DNA of 64,000 nt from NCBI RefSeq assembly GCF_023721755.1, contig NZ_JAMDLH010000001.1:248001-312000 (forward strand), written 5' to 3'. This DNA comes from Pleomorphomonas sp. NRK KF1. GTDB lineage: Bacteria; Pseudomonadota; Alphaproteobacteria; Rhizobiales; Pleomorphomonadaceae. This document shows, piece after piece, positions 46,284 to 56,428 of this stretch. Made by a program: the position numbers and the translations under genes. Position 1 is the first letter of the stretch, and each line of letters begins with the position of its first letter. The notes below the pieces were generated by a model. That model saw only the letters and a program-made list of their open reading frames with translations. It searched no databases and was not told where the DNA came from.

Positions 46284-47588
46284 ATGAGCACCACCGATAT
46301 CGCCAAGCGGGTTCACGACCATAACTGGAAGCTCGACCCAATCATCCGCAGTCTGCTCGACACGGACATCTACAAGTTCCTGATGCAGCAGCTGATCTGG
46401 AAGCGTTACCGCGACGTCGACGTCACCTTCTCCCTGATCAATCGGGCAAGCAGCATCCGTCTGGCCGACGACATCGACGAGGGCGAGCTTCGGGCCCAGC
46501 TCGACTATGCGCGCTCGCTTAGAATCGGCAAGAAGGAGTGGATCTGGCTCGCCGGCAACACCTTCTACGGCAAGCGGCAGATCTTCGCGCCGGAGTATCT
46601 GGAATTTCTGCGCGATTTTCAGCTGCCACCTTACGAACTCAGGAAGGCCGACGGCCAGTACCATCTCGAGTTCCACGGGCCCTGGACCCACACGACCATG
46701 TGGGAAATCCCGGCGCTGGCCATCATCAACGAGTTGCGCTCTCGTTCGGTGATGAAGACCATGCGCCGCTTCGAACTCGACGTTCTCTATGCGCGCGCCA
46801 AAGCCAAGCTGTGGAGCAAGGTGGAGCGACTCAGAGCCTTTCCGGACATCAAGATTGCAGACTTCGGCAGCCGTCGCCGCCATTCGCATCTCTGGCAGGA
46901 TTGGTGCGTCAACGCGCTGAAAGAAGGGCTCGGCCCGTCGTTCATCGGCACGTCAAACGTTCTGTTGGCGATGAAGAGCGACCTCGAGGCCATCGGCACC
47001 AACGCTCATGAGTTGCCGATGGCTATGGCCGCCCTTGCCGACACCGAGGACGAGTTGCGCCATTCGCCTTATCGGGTACTGCGCGACTGGCAGGAGCTTT
47101 ATGACGGCAACCTGCTGGTGGTTCTGCCGGATGCCTTTGGTACCGCGTCCTTTCTGCGCGACGCGCCGGATTGGGTTGCCGACTGGAAAGGGTTCCGTCC
47201 AGATAGCGCCGATCCGGTCGAAGGTGGAGAGGAGATCGTCGCCTGGTGGAAGTCGAAGGGGAGGGATCCGCGCGACAAGCTGATCGTCTTTTCCGACGGT
47301 CTCGACGTCGAGGAGATCGAACGCGTCTACACCCACTTCCGCGGTCGCGTTCACATGAGCTTTGGCTGGGGAACCAACCTCACCAACGATTTCCAGGATT
47401 GCGCTCCACAGCCGACTGACGACTTCGATGCGATCTCTCTTGTCTGCAAGGTGACGCAGGTGAACGGGCGACCGGCCGTGAAGCTTTCCGATAACCCGGA
47501 AAAGGCAACAGGCGATCCGGCCGAGATCGCCCGTTATCTGCGGGTGTTCGGCGATGCGGGACGGGTCAAGCGACCTGTGCTCGTGTAA
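46284..47588 (+). CDS. pncB: nicotinate phosphoribosyltransferase
   Basis: Salvages nicotinate into NAD by forming nicotinate mononucleotide. The 434-residue product has [12 protein letters not shown] near the N-terminus, the active-site region DFGSRRRHS (193-201) and GTSN (222-225), then the phosphoribosyl-binding [10 protein letters not shown]. Length is normal for the bacterial enzyme. It stands alone, with a 273-base upstream gap and a clean hairpin after the stop. Confidence 0.96.
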   Translation: MSTTDIAKRVHDHNWKLDPIIRSLLDTDIYKFLMQQLIWKRYRDVDVTFSLINRASSIRLADDIDEGELRAQLDYARSLRIGKKEWIWLAGNTFYGKRQIFAPEYLEFLRDFQLPPYELRKADGQYHLEFHGPWTHTTMWEIPALAIINELRSRSVMKTMRRFELDVLYARAKAKLWSKVERLRAFPDIKIADFGSRRRHSHLWQDWCVNALKEGLGPSFIGTSNVLLAMKSDLEAIGTNAHELPMAMAALADTEDELRHSPYRVLRDWQELYDGNLLVVLPDAFGTASFLRDAPDWVADWKGFRPDSADPVEGGEEIVAWWKSKGRDPRDKLIVFSDGLDVEEIERVYTHFRGRVHMSFGWGTNLTNDFQDCAPQPTDDFDAISLVCKVTQVNGRPAVKLSDNPEKATGDPAEIARYLRVFGDAGRVKRPVLV

Positions 47589-47605
47589 CTTCGGCTGATA
47601 CGTCA

Positions 47606-47627
47606 ACGCCGCCCGTGAGGGCGGCGT
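47606..47627. terminator. bidirectional hairpin between pncB and accC
   Basis: ACGCCGCCC (47606-47614) pairs perfectly with GGGCGGCGT (47619-47627) across a GTGA tetraloop. It sits between convergent pncB and accC. T-tracts are weak on both sides but the stem is very stable. Confidence 0.65.
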
Positions 47628-47664
47628 CTTGCATCTCGGCTTAGGCTGTTTCGGCTTGGTCCTG

Positions 47665-49017
47665 TCAGGCCTCGAAAGGCTTGGTCGCCAGCCACTTCTC
47701 CAGCCAGTGGATGTCATAGGCGCCATCAATGATGTCGGCGTTCTTTAGCATGTGGTTGAAAAGCGGGATCGTAGAGTCGATGCCGTCGACGACGAACTCA
47801 TCGAGGCAGCGCCGCAGGCGCATCAGGCATTCGACACGGTTGCGACCGTGAACGATCAGCTTGCCGATCATGCTGTCGTAGTAGGGTGGGATCGTGTAGC
47901 CCTGATAGACGCCGCTGTCGACGCGAACCCCCAATCCACCCGGGGGATGCCAATAAGTGATCTTGCCGGGCGACGGCGCAAACGTGGCGGCGTTCTCCGC
48001 GTTGATGCGGCATTCGATGGCGTGGCCGTTGAAATGGACGTCCGACTGGCGGAAGCCCAGCGCTTGGCCCGAGGCCACCTTGATCTGCTCGTTGACGAGA
48101 TCGATGCCGGTGATCATCTCCGTCACCGGGTGTTCCACCTGCAGGCGGGTGTTCATCTCGATGAAGTAGAACTCGCCGTTCTCGTAGAGGAACTCGATCG
48201 TGCCGGCGCCGGAATAGTTCAGCTCGGCCATGGCGTTGGCGACGATGTTGCCGATCCTGGCGCGCTCGTCGTCATTGAGGGCCGGCGAGCGGGCCTCTTC
48301 CATGACCTTCTGGTGGCGGCGCTGCAGCGAGCAGTCGCGCTCGCCGAGATGTACCGCATTGCCCTGGCCGTCACCCAGAACCTGCAACTCGATATGGCGC
48401 GGCTTCAGGAGGTACTTCTCGATGTACACAGCGTCGTCGCCGAAGGCGTTCTTCGCCTCGGTCTTGGCGGCCGACATCGCCGACGGCAGTTCTGCTTCGG
48501 TCATGGCGACGCGCATGCCGCGACCGCCGCCACCCGCCGACGCCTTCACCAGAACCGGATAGCCGATCTCGGCGGCGATGCGCAGGGCATCCTCTTCGGA
48601 TTCGACGGCGCCATCCGAACCGGGCACCACCGGGATGCCGAGGCGCTTGGCGGTTGCCTTGGCCTCGATCTTGTCGCCCATGATGCGGATGTGATCCGCC
48701 GAAGGCCCGATGAAGGCAATGTTGTGGGCGGCCAGGATATCGGCGAAGCGGGCATTCTCGCTGAGAAACCCATAGCCGGGGTGAACCGCTTCGGCGCCGG
48801 TGATCTCGCAGGCCGCGACGATGTTGGGAATGTTGAGGTAGCTTTCGCGCACTGGCGCCGGGCCGATACAGACGCTTTCGTCGGCGAGGCGGACGTGCAT
48901 GGCGTTGGCGTCGGCCGTCGAATGGACGGCGACGGTGCCGATGCCGAGCTCCTTGCAGGCGCGCAGCACCCGAAGGGCGATTTCGCCGCGGTTGGCGATG
49001 AGGATCTTCTCGAACAT
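47665..49017 (-). CDS. accC: acetyl-CoA carboxylase biotin carboxylase subunit
   Basis: ATP-grasp enzyme that carboxylates biotin on AccB, the first step of fatty acid synthesis. The 450-residue product starts [20 protein letters not shown], has the glycine-rich ATP loop GGGGRGM and ends with the biotin carboxylase C-terminal domain. A GTG at 49029 overlapping the accB stop is an alternative start, but ATG 49017 gives the family N-terminus. It is co-transcribed with accB and probably aroQ. Confidence 0.96.
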   Translation of the reverse strand: MFEKILIANRGEIALRVLRACKELGIGTVAVHSTADANAMHVRLADESVCIGPAPVRESYLNIPNIVAACEITGAEAVHPGYGFLSENARFADILAAHNIAFIGPSADHIRIMGDKIEAKATAKRLGIPVVPGSDGAVESEEDALRIAAEIGYPVLVKASAGGGGRGMRVAMTEAELPSAMSAAKTEAKNAFGDDAVYIEKYLLKPRHIELQVLGDGQGNAVHLGERDCSLQRRHQKVMEEARSPALNDDERARIGNIVANAMAELNYSGAGTIEFLYENGEFYFIEMNTRLQVEHPVTEMITGIDLVNEQIKVASGQALGFRQSDVHFNGHAIECRINAENAATFAPSPGKITYWHPPGGLGVRVDSGVYQGYTIPPYYDSMIGKLIVHGRNRVECLMRLRRCLDEFVVDGIDSTIPLFNHMLKNADIIDGAYDIHWLEKWLATKPFEA

Positions 49018-49025
49018 GGGGCCGG

Positions 49026-49508
49026 TCACTCGATGATCAGCAGCGGCTCGCCGAACTCGACCGGCTGGCCGTTCTCGACGAAGATGGCGGTGACGCGGCC
49101 GGCGCGCGGCGCCGGAATGTGGTTGAGATGCTTCATGGCCTCGATGATCATCACCGTCTGGCCTTCCTTCACCGTGTCGCCAACTTCGACGAAGGATCGC
49201 GCGCCCGGCTCCGGAGCCAGGTAGGCGGTGCCGACCATCGGTGAGGGGACCGCACCGGGATTGGCTGCGGGATCGGCGGCCTTCGGCGCCTCGACGGCCA
49301 CGGGCGCCGCGGCGACGACAGGGGCGCCCCCCGCAGGCATCGCGCTCGGCGGGGCCCAGCCGCCACCCTGGGTAATGGTGACCGGCGCCGCCGTCCGAGC
49401 CACGCGGATCTTCAGCTTCTCCTGCTCCACCTCGATCTCGGTGAGGTTGGTCTCGTCGAGGATGTTGGCAAGCTGGCGGATCAGTTCGTAGTCAAAGGTC
49501 TGGGGCAT
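49026..49508 (-). CDS. accB: acetyl-CoA carboxylase biotin carboxyl carrier protein
   Basis: Carries biotin between the two half-reactions of acetyl-CoA carboxylase. The 160-residue product has an N-terminal helical domain, an Ala/Pro linker (about 55-88) and the biotinyl domain with the target lysine K126 in EAMKHLN. The usual residues after the lysine are hydrophobic or Thr then Met; His-Leu is a small departure. It precedes accC by eight bases and follows aroQ by 26. Confidence 0.95.
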   Translation of the reverse strand: MPQTFDYELIRQLANILDETNLTEIEVEQEKLKIRVARTAAPVTITQGGGWAPPSAMPAGGAPVVAAAPVAVEAPKAADPAANPGAVPSPMVGTAYLAPEPGARSFVEVGDTVKEGQTVMIIEAMKHLNHIPAPRAGRVTAIFVENGQPVEFGEPLLIIE

Positions 49509-49534
49509 CGGTTCTCACCGGATTGGGACGGCGG

Positions 49535-49978
49535 TCACCCTTTCAGGAGACCGGCGAGGGCTTCGAGCGCGAGAGTGTAGCCAAGAGGGCCAAGGCCGAC
49601 GATCACTCCGGCCGCCACGGGCGACACAAAGGATCGATGCCGGAAACTCTCGCGGGCATGGACGTTGGAAATATGAACTTCGATCAGGGGAACACCGGTC
49701 CCCTTGATCGCGTCGTGGAGGGCGATTGAGGTGTGCGTATAGGCGCCGGGGTTCATCACCACGCCGGCACCGCGCCGTCCCGCTTCCTGGATCCAGTCGA
49801 CGAGGACGCCCTCATGGTTGGACTGACGAAACTCGACGGCTGAAAACCCCAGCTCGGCAGCCTTCTCGCGGCAGTTCGCCTCGATGTCGGCAAGGGTCAG
49901 CGATCCGTAGATGCCCGGTTCTCGCGTTCCGAGAAGATTGAGGTTCGGTCCGTTGAGGATGAACGCTTCAATGGGCAA
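49535..49978 (-). CDS. aroQ: type II 3-dehydroquinate dehydratase
   Basis: Third step of the shikimate pathway. The 147-residue product has the signature [16 protein letters not shown] with catalytic Tyr24, NPGAYTHTS (76-84) and the active-site His102 in HISN. Length is typical for the dodecameric type II enzyme. It leads the aroQ-accB-accC unit, a gene order frequent in alpha- and other proteobacteria. Confidence 0.96.
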   Translation of the reverse strand: MPIEAFILNGPNLNLLGTREPGIYGSLTLADIEANCREKAAELGFSAVEFRQSNHEGVLVDWIQEAGRRGAGVVMNPGAYTHTSIALHDAIKGTGVPLIEVHISNVHARESFRHRSFVSPVAAGVIVGLGPLGYTLALEALAGLLKG

Positions 49979-50020
49979 TCGGTCGGTTCCCTTTCAAGGC
50001 CGGAACAGGGGAGGCCGCAA

Positions 50021-50032
50021 CCCACCGGTGGG
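50021..50032. repeat. 12-base perfect palindrome between dsbA-like gene and aroQ
   Basis: CCCACCGGTGGG reads the same on both strands, and flanking GGCC and GGCC-matching bases extend the symmetry imperfectly to about 28 bases (50015-50042). It lies about 40 bases upstream of aroQ. It may be an operator or part of a terminator; nothing else in this 157-base gap is clear. Confidence 0.35.
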
Positions 50033-50135
50033 CGTTGGCCGGCTTCCTTATAGGCATATGCCGCTCCGAAAAAAAGAGGCAGCGCCGATTCATCCCCGTC
50101 TGTAGGGCGAGGTTATGTCCAGCCCCGACCAAAGA

Positions 50136-50900
50136 TCAGCAGGTCGTCTTGCCGCAGGTGCGCATGGCCTCGATTCTGCGGTTCAGGTCGGCGAAGCCGA
50201 CGGCGCCATAGACCATCTCGTCGCCGATGATGTAGGCGGGGGTGCCGTTGATGTTGAGCTTGCGAGCGAGATCGTAGGAGTGGTTGATCGCCTCAGCGAC
50301 CGCCTGCGTACCGGCCGTCTCCTTTACCTTCGCTTCGTCGAGGCCGGCCTTCGCCGCCGCCGCCAGCGCGCGGTCGCCGTCGGCCTGACCCCGGATTCCC
50401 ATCAGCTCGAAGTGAAAGGCTTCGTAGGCCTTGGGGTCGAGAATGTTGACGGCCGCCGCTACCTTGGCCGCTTCGACCGATCCTTCGCTCAGGATGGGAA
50501 ACTCCTTGAGGATGATCTTGACGTCCTTTTCCTTGTCTAGGATGGCGCGGGTATCGGAAAGGGCCTTCTTGCAGTAGCCGCAGTTGTAGTCGAAGAACTC
50601 GACCAGGGCGATCTTCGCGTTGGGATCGCCGAGGACCGCCTGGTACGGCGAAGAGAAGATGGCCTCCTTGTTCGCCTGGATGGCGTCGACCCGTCCCTGC
50701 TCCTCGGCTGCCTTGTTGCGCGCTTCGAGCGCCTGCAGGGCCTCGGTGATCACTTCGGGATGCTCGAGCAGGTAGGACTTCACGACGTCGCCGATCGCTG
50801 CCTTCTGGCTGTCGGTGAACTCCTCGGCGGAAGCGGCGAAGGGAAGGAGAGCCGCAGCGACCAGCGTGGCCGACAGTACTTTCCGGAAATGGGCAAACAT
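50136..50900 (-). CDS. DsbA family thiol-disulfide oxidoreductase
   Basis: A 254-residue periplasmic oxidoreductase. A signal peptide covers about residues 1-25 (ending AASAEE), then a helical region (about 30-85), then the thioredoxin fold with the active site C107-G-Y-C110 in FFDYNCGYC. The extra N-terminal helices and the CGYC pair resemble the Com1/ScsC-like disulfide isomerases rather than classical DsbA (CPHC). It lies 35 bases downstream of the M48 protease gene and is probably in its operon. Confidence 0.9.
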   Translation of the reverse strand: MFAHFRKVLSATLVAAALLPFAASAEEFTDSQKAAIGDVVKSYLLEHPEVITEALQALEARNKAAEEQGRVDAIQANKEAIFSSPYQAVLGDPNAKIALVEFFDYNCGYCKKALSDTRAILDKEKDVKIILKEFPILSEGSVEAAKVAAAVNILDPKAYEAFHFELMGIRGQADGDRALAAAAKAGLDEAKVKETAGTQAVAEAINHSYDLARKLNINGTPAYIIGDEMVYGAVGFADLNRRIEAMRTCGKTTC

Positions 50901-50935
50901 GCGACTGCTCCTCGTTCCAGGCGGTGGAAGCCTGG

Positions 50936-52294
50936 TTATCTTGGTATCTTGTAGGTGATGATGTCGTCGGCGCGCAGCCAGGCCGGCGAGCCGGTCTTCA
51001 GCTTCTCCTGCGCGCGGATGGCGTATTTCTTGGCGGTCTCGATGTCGCCCGAGGCGAAGCTCCCTTGCGCGGAGGCAAGATCGGCCATGGCGATGTTGTC
51101 CTTGCGCGCATAGGCGATGGCAAGCTGCCGATAGCCGACGGGCTGGTCCGGGTCGTCGCCGATACCCTTGGTGAGCATGGCGATCGCCTCGTCGGTCAGC
51201 TTGCCGTCCCCGGTGCCTACAAGAGCCTGACCCAGCAGGACGCGGATGGGGCCGGCGTTCGGCGCCAGCGACACGGCTTTCCTGAGGGGCGCCAAGGCCT
51301 CTCTCGGCTTGCCGGTCTCCAGCAGAATCTGCCCCTTGAGTTCCCAGAAATAGGGGTTGTTGGGGGATCGCTTGATCAGCGCGTCCATTCGGCCGATCGC
51401 CGACTTGGAGTCGGCGAAGCGGTAGGCGACGATGGCGCGGGCATAATCGGCGGCAAGGCTGGTGTCGGACGGTGGATAGAGCCGCATCACGCTTTGGGCG
51501 TTGCGAGTAAAGGCGGCGAACTTGGCCCGAACGAGATCGTGCCGCGCCTGGAGCGACGGACTGTCGGCCTTGTCGAAGTATTTCGACTTGCGGGCCATCT
51601 CGTCGATCATGGCGATGCGGTCGGCGGCCAGGGGGTGGCTTTGGATATACGGGTCGATATGGGCCGACATGAACATCTGCTGATCGGCGAAGCGCTTGAA
51701 GGTGTCCAGCATGCCCTTTGCCGATTGACCGGTTTGGGCAAGATACTTCAGCGCCAGCTGATCGGCGGCGGTCTCGTTCTCGCGAGCATACATCAGGAGG
51801 CCACGTTGGCCGAACTGCATTCCGCCTGTGGCCAGGGCACCCACCGCCCCGCCGCCGCCGCCCGCCGCACCCGCCGCGACGCCACCCAGCATGGCGAGCG
51901 CCGAAAGAATCTGCATTCGGCGGATCTCCGCTCGCAGTTGGGCGAGATGGTTCGCTGCGAGATGACCGATCTCGTGCGCCAGCACGCCGATCAGTTCGTT
52001 GGGCGTCGTGGAGTCGATGATGGCCCCGGCGTTGACGAAGATATGCCGGCTGTCGGCGACGAAGGCATTGAAGGTATCGTCATTGACCAGCTTGACCTGG
52101 ACCGTGGCTGCGCCGAGGCCGGCCGCCTTCAGCAGGGGGCGCGTGTAGTCGGCGATCAGCGCTTCCGCTTCCGCGTCGCGCAGCAGCGATATACTGCGGC
52201 TCCTCTCGACGGAGAGCGCGGGTAGAGTGGACGAAAATGCGAGCGCCGCCGCTGTGACGACGGCGACGGAGGTGCGGCGGAAGCTCTTCATCAT
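50936..52294 (-). CDS. M48 family periplasmic metalloprotease with repeat tail (BepA-like)
   Basis: A 452-residue exported protein. After a signal peptide (about 1-28) comes the M48 protease domain with the zinc motif H107-E-I-G-H111 and the third ligand region ENETAADQLALKYL, then a C-terminal half of helical repeats resembling TPRs (QPVGYRQLAIAYARKDN). This layout matches BepA/YfgC, which helps assemble or degrade outer-membrane proteins. Two ATGs (52294 and 52291) start it; the frame further upstream lacks a signal peptide. Pairing with a DsbA-type gene suggests envelope folding control. Confidence 0.88.
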   Translation of the reverse strand: MMKSFRRTSVAVVTAAALAFSSTLPALSVERSRSISLLRDAEAEALIADYTRPLLKAAGLGAATVQVKLVNDDTFNAFVADSRHIFVNAGAIIDSTTPNELIGVLAHEIGHLAANHLAQLRAEIRRMQILSALAMLGGVAAGAAGGGGGAVGALATGGMQFGQRGLLMYARENETAADQLALKYLAQTGQSAKGMLDTFKRFADQQMFMSAHIDPYIQSHPLAADRIAMIDEMARKSKYFDKADSPSLQARHDLVRAKFAAFTRNAQSVMRLYPPSDTSLAADYARAIVAYRFADSKSAIGRMDALIKRSPNNPYFWELKGQILLETGKPREALAPLRKAVSLAPNAGPIRVLLGQALVGTGDGKLTDEAIAMLTKGIGDDPDQPVGYRQLAIAYARKDNIAMADLASAQGSFASGDIETAKKYAIRAQEKLKTGSPAWLRADDIITYKIPR

Positions 52295-52442
52295 CGCGCG
52301 ATTCACTATCGGAAGTCTCGTCAGTGTGTCCGTAGCCTGATAAAGGGCAGAACGCGTCCCGGGCGCAACGGAAAAATCAGACGCGCCCAACCCACGATAC
52401 ATTGCGATCCATCTCTGGCAAAATCTTGGAGGCGAGGGGAGA

Positions 52443-53591
52443 ATGCGGGTTTCGCGACGAAGTGATGTGGCTCCTTTCCTCGCCATGGACGTACTGTCCG
52501 ACGCCAATCGCCTTGCCCGCGAGGGCCGAAGCATCCTTCACATGGAACTCGGCGAACCCGGTACACCGGTGCCGGCCGCCGTTCGTGCCGCCGCCGAAGA
52601 AGCGCTGAATCGCGGCCGCATCGGCTATACCGAGGCGCTTGGCATTCCCGATCTGCGCGCCCGTATCGCACGCCTTTATGCCGATCGTTATGGCGTCGAC
52701 GTGCCGGCCGGACGGGTCGCGGTCACGGCAGGCTCGTCGGGCGCGTTCAATCTCGCTTTCCTTGCCATGTTCGATGTTGGCGATCGCGTGGGGTTGCCGA
52801 CTCCGGGCTATCCCGCCTATCGCAACATCCTGACCGCGCTCGGCCTCGAAGTCGTCGAGATCCCGACGACCGCCGACGCGCGCTGGCAGGCGAGCGCTGC
52901 CGCAATCGAGAAGGCGCATGCGGAACGGCCACTCGCCGGAATCGTCGTGGCGAGCCCCAACAATCCCTCGGGAACCATGATGACGCGCGAAGGTCTCAAG
53001 GCGCTGGTCGGTGCCTGTCGGGACATGAAGATCACCCTCGTCATGGACGAGATCTACCACGGCCTCGTCTATGCCGGCGACGAGGTGACGGCGCTCGAGT
53101 TCTCCGACGACGTCGTGGTCGTGAACTCCTTCTCCAAGTATTTCTGCATGACCGGCTGGCGCGTCGGCTGGATGGTGTTGCCGGAACGCCTGGTGCGGCC
53201 GGTCGAACGTATCGCCCAGAACCTCTTCATCTCGCCGTCGGAGTTGTCGCAACGCGCCGCCCTTGGTGCCTTCGAGGCCAGCGAGGAACTCGAAGCGGTC
53301 AAGGCCGGCTATGAGGCCAGCCGCCGACTGCTTCTACGGCGAATGCCCGAGATCGGCCTCGATCGCTTTCTGCCGGTTGACGGTGCCTTCTATTTCTACG
53401 CCGATGTCAGCCGCCACACCAACGACAGTCTCGATTTCTGTCGCCGCATGCTGCACGAGGCGGGCGTCGCGGCGACTCCAGGGCTCGACTTCGATACCGG
53501 GCGCGGCTCGTCCTATGTTCGCTTTTCCTTTGCCGGACGGACCGACGAGATCGCGGAAGCCTGCGAACGAATTGGCGCCTGGCTGAAATAG
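52443..53591 (+). CDS. pyridoxal phosphate-dependent class I/II aminotransferase
   Basis: A 382-residue fold-type I aminotransferase, aspartate-aminotransferase-like. The PLP lysine is K232 in NSFSKYFCMTGWR; SPNNPSGT (171-178) and DEIYHG (202-207) are standard cofactor contacts. ATG 52443 has GAGGGGAG just upstream. The specific amino acid is not readable; relatives are annotated as AspC-type or as transaminases of aromatic or branched amino acids. It is divergent from the M48 gene with a 148-base gap. Confidence 0.9.
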   Translation: MRVSRRSDVAPFLAMDVLSDANRLAREGRSILHMELGEPGTPVPAAVRAAAEEALNRGRIGYTEALGIPDLRARIARLYADRYGVDVPAGRVAVTAGSSGAFNLAFLAMFDVGDRVGLPTPGYPAYRNILTALGLEVVEIPTTADARWQASAAAIEKAHAERPLAGIVVASPNNPSGTMMTREGLKALVGACRDMKITLVMDEIYHGLVYAGDEVTALEFSDDVVVVNSFSKYFCMTGWRVGWMVLPERLVRPVERIAQNLFISPSELSQRAALGAFEASEELEAVKAGYEASRRLLLRRMPEIGLDRFLPVDGAFYFYADVSRHTNDSLDFCRRMLHEAGVAATPGLDFDTGRGSSYVRFSFAGRTDEIAEACERIGAWLK

Positions 53592-53723
53592 CCGCGCACG
53601 CTCGCCTCCATCCAGGCCATGGTACCTTGCGTCGCCACGCCGGGGCTCCGTTCGTGTCGGCGTTGTCGGTATGGGTCGACCTCGATCGATTGGTCGACAT
53701 GCAATGTCGATGCGACAGATGCG

Positions 53724-53755
53724 AAAAGACCGCCCAGGATGGACCGGGGCGGTCT
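53724..53755 (-). terminator. intrinsic terminator of rne
   Basis: On the minus strand AGACCGCCC and GGGCGGTCT (plus-strand 53727-53735 and 53747-53755) pair across an 11-base loop and are followed by TTTTCGC, a proper T-tract. It is 25 bases past the rne stop. The same gap separates rne from the convergent aminotransferase gene. Confidence 0.75.
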
Positions 53756-53779
53756 CGATCGATGTTCCGTGCGCTCCCG

Positions 53780-56428
53780 TCAGAAGAAGGAGCGGCGCTG
53801 CCACCAGCCCGTCTTCTTCGGGTGATTGCTCTCGGGTTCCGGCTCGGGCTCGGGTTCCGGCTCGGGTTGCAGCACCGGCTCGTTGGCCTCGATCGACTTC
53901 TCTACCAGTTCCGCGACGCTTTCAAGCGGCGTATGGGCAGGCGCAGCCGCCTCCGACACCTCTGCTGGAGCCTCTTCGCTCTCGTCAGCCAGCGTCTCCA
54001 CAGGCTCGTCGTTCACCACACTCGGAGCAACCGTCGCTCCCGCTTCGGCAGCATCCGCAACGGGGAGGACTTCGGCTTCGGTTCCGCTTTCAGCCTCATC
54101 TCCCGCCGTCTGGGTGGCAGCAGGCTCGCCATCCTGGGCAGTGGCCGTGGACTCGGAGCCGACGTCTTCCTCAAGCTGATGCCGACGGCGGCCACCGCGA
54201 CGGCCGCGACGACGCGACCTGCGGCGCTGTTCGCCCTCGCTGTCGCCCTCGGCGCGGGCCTCGCGGTCGTCCTCTTCGGAACCTTCGTCGTCGCCCTCGG
54301 GAGAGGACTGCTCGGCGCCGTCTCCGGCCGCATCCTGGCTGTCACCGTTGGCGGCTTCGCCGCCCTCCGTCCGCCGGCGGCGACGCCGCCGACGCTTGCG
54401 GCGGGCATCGCCGTCGCCGCGCTCTTCACGGGACGATTGGGTCTTCTCGGCCTCGGCCTCCTCGTCGTCCTCTTCCTCGATATCCTCGTCGATGTCCTCG
54501 TCATACGGCTGCACGCTTTCGGGCGTCAGCGTCGGCGCGGCCGGCGGCGGCGCAGGGTTGAGGATGATCTCGCCGCGTTCTACGGCGAAATGCTGCGAAC
54601 CGAGGTGCTCGTCGGCCGAGATGGTGATCGTGAGACCGAAGCGAGTCTCCAGATCGGAAAGGTGCTTGCGCTTCTGGTTGAGTATGTAGAGCGCCACCGC
54701 GGACCGGGTGCGGACGGTCAGGTGATGCGTCACGCCCTTGATCAGCAGATCTTCGAGCGAGCGCAGCACGTGCAGCGCCACGCTTTCGGTGGAGCGGACG
54801 ATGCCTGCGCCCAGACAGTGCGGGCAGAGCTCGGTGGAGCCTTCCAGCACGCCGGTGCGAATGCGCTGGCGGCTCATCTCCATCAGGCCGAAGTGCGAGA
54901 TGCGGCCCACCTGAATGCGGGCACGATCGTTCTTCAGGCAGTCCTTGAGCTTGCGCTCGACCGCCTTGTTGTTCTTGGCCTCTTCCATGTCGATGAAATC
55001 GATCACGATGAGGCCCGCGAGGTCGCGCAGGCGGAGCTGGCGAGCCACCTCCTCAGCAGCCTCGAGGTTGGTGGCGAGCGCCGTGTCCTCGATGTTGTGC
55101 TCGCGCGTCGACCGGCCCGAGTTGACGTCGATGGCGACGAGCGCTTCGGTCTGGTTGATGACGAGATAGCCGCCGGACTTCAGAGTCACCTGGGGCGAGA
55201 ACATCGCATCGAGCTGCGGTTCAACGCCGAAGCGGCCGAAGACGGGGATCGGGTCGCGATAGGGCTGAACATTCTTGGCATGGCTCGGCATGAGCATGCG
55301 CATGAAGTCCTTGGCCTCGCGGTAGGAGTCTTCGCCGGCCACCAGAACTTCGTCGATGTCCTTGTTGTAGAGGTCGCGAATCGACCGCTTGACCAGCGAA
55401 CCTTCCTCGTAGACGAGGTTCGGCGCGGACGAGCGAAGCGTCAGCTCGCGGACGTTCTCCCACAGGCGAAGGAGGTACTCGAAGTCGCGCTTGATCTCGG
55501 TTTTTGTCCGGGCGGCGCCGGCCGTCCTGAGAATGACTCCCATGCCCTCCGGCACGTCGAGCTCGTGGGCGATCTCCTTGAGGCGCTTGCGGTCCTGCAC
55601 GTTGGTGATCTTGCGCGAAATGCCGCCACCCCGGCCGGAGTTGGGCATCAGTACCGAATAGCGGCCGGCCAGAGAAAGATAGGTGGTCAGCGCGGCACCC
55701 TTGGTGCCACGCTCTTCCTTGACGACCTGGACCAGCAGCACTTGGCGCCGCTTGATGACTTCCTGGATGCGATACTGACGGGCACGACGAACGCGGCGCT
55801 CAGGCACCTCTTCCAGCGCGTCTTCGGCGCCGACGCTCTCGACGTGCTCTTCCTCGTCGTCGCTCGTCCGTTCTTCGCCATCGTCATTGATGGTCTCGAC
55901 CGACTGGTCGTCGTGAATGTCGATGATGCCGCCCGTCTCGAGCGTGGGCACTTCGTCGTCGACCGGCTCGATGACTGGAGTTGCCTCGATGACGCTCGCC
56001 GCTTCGACCGGCTGCGGCTCGCCGTCCTCGGCGGGCGTCTCGCTCACGGTCTCGGCGGGACGGGCCGCAGCTTTCGCCGCCTGGGCACGCGCCTGCCGGT
56101 CACGGTGCATCCGGGCGCGCCGCTCGGCCTCTTCACGCTCCTCGGCCTCTTCAGCCTCGATCAGAGCCTGACGATCCGCCTGCGGGATCTGGTAGTAGTC
56201 CGGGTGAATCTCGGAGAAAGCCAAAAAGCCGTGGCGATTGCCGCCATACTCCACAAAGGCTGCCTGCAGGGACGGCTCGACGCGCGTCACCTTGGCGAGA
56301 TAGATGTTTCCTCTGAGCTGCTTCCTGGTCGCCGATTCGAAATCGAATTCCTCAACGCGGTGTCCACGCACCACAACCACCCGGGTCTCCTCCGGGTGGG
56401 TGGCATCGATCAGCATCTTGTTTGCCAT
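53780..56428 (-). CDS. rne: ribonuclease E
   Basis: The main endoribonuclease of mRNA decay and rRNA/tRNA processing, scaffold of the degradosome. The 882-residue product has the S1 domain near the start (RGNIYLAKVTRVEPSLQAAF), interrupted by a Glu/Arg-rich and acidic insertion, the DNase I-like site with AIDVNSGRST and VIDFIDMEE, and the zinc-link CPHC. The C-terminal third is low-complexity: an Arg run after DARRKRR and long acidic stretches. The ATG at 56428 gives the MANKMLIDATHPEE start; the longer frame is not used. It is followed by a T-tract terminator. Confidence 0.96.
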   Translation of the reverse strand: MANKMLIDATHPEETRVVVVRGHRVEEFDFESATRKQLRGNIYLAKVTRVEPSLQAAFVEYGGNRHGFLAFSEIHPDYYQIPQADRQALIEAEEAEEREEAERRARMHRDRQARAQAAKAAARPAETVSETPAEDGEPQPVEAASVIEATPVIEPVDDEVPTLETGGIIDIHDDQSVETINDDGEERTSDDEEEHVESVGAEDALEEVPERRVRRARQYRIQEVIKRRQVLLVQVVKEERGTKGAALTTYLSLAGRYSVLMPNSGRGGGISRKITNVQDRKRLKEIAHELDVPEGMGVILRTAGAARTKTEIKRDFEYLLRLWENVRELTLRSSAPNLVYEEGSLVKRSIRDLYNKDIDEVLVAGEDSYREAKDFMRMLMPSHAKNVQPYRDPIPVFGRFGVEPQLDAMFSPQVTLKSGGYLVINQTEALVAIDVNSGRSTREHNIEDTALATNLEAAEEVARQLRLRDLAGLIVIDFIDMEEAKNNKAVERKLKDCLKNDRARIQVGRISHFGLMEMSRQRIRTGVLEGSTELCPHCLGAGIVRSTESVALHVLRSLEDLLIKGVTHHLTVRTRSAVALYILNQKRKHLSDLETRFGLTITISADEHLGSQHFAVERGEIILNPAPPPAAPTLTPESVQPYDEDIDEDIEEEDDEEAEAEKTQSSREERGDGDARRKRRRRRRRRTEGGEAANGDSQDAAGDGAEQSSPEGDDEGSEEDDREARAEGDSEGEQRRRSRRRGRRGGRRRHQLEEDVGSESTATAQDGEPAATQTAGDEAESGTEAEVLPVADAAEAGATVAPSVVNDEPVETLADESEEAPAEVSEAAAPAHTPLESVAELVEKSIEANEPVLQPEPEPEPEPEPESNHPKKTGWWQRRSFF

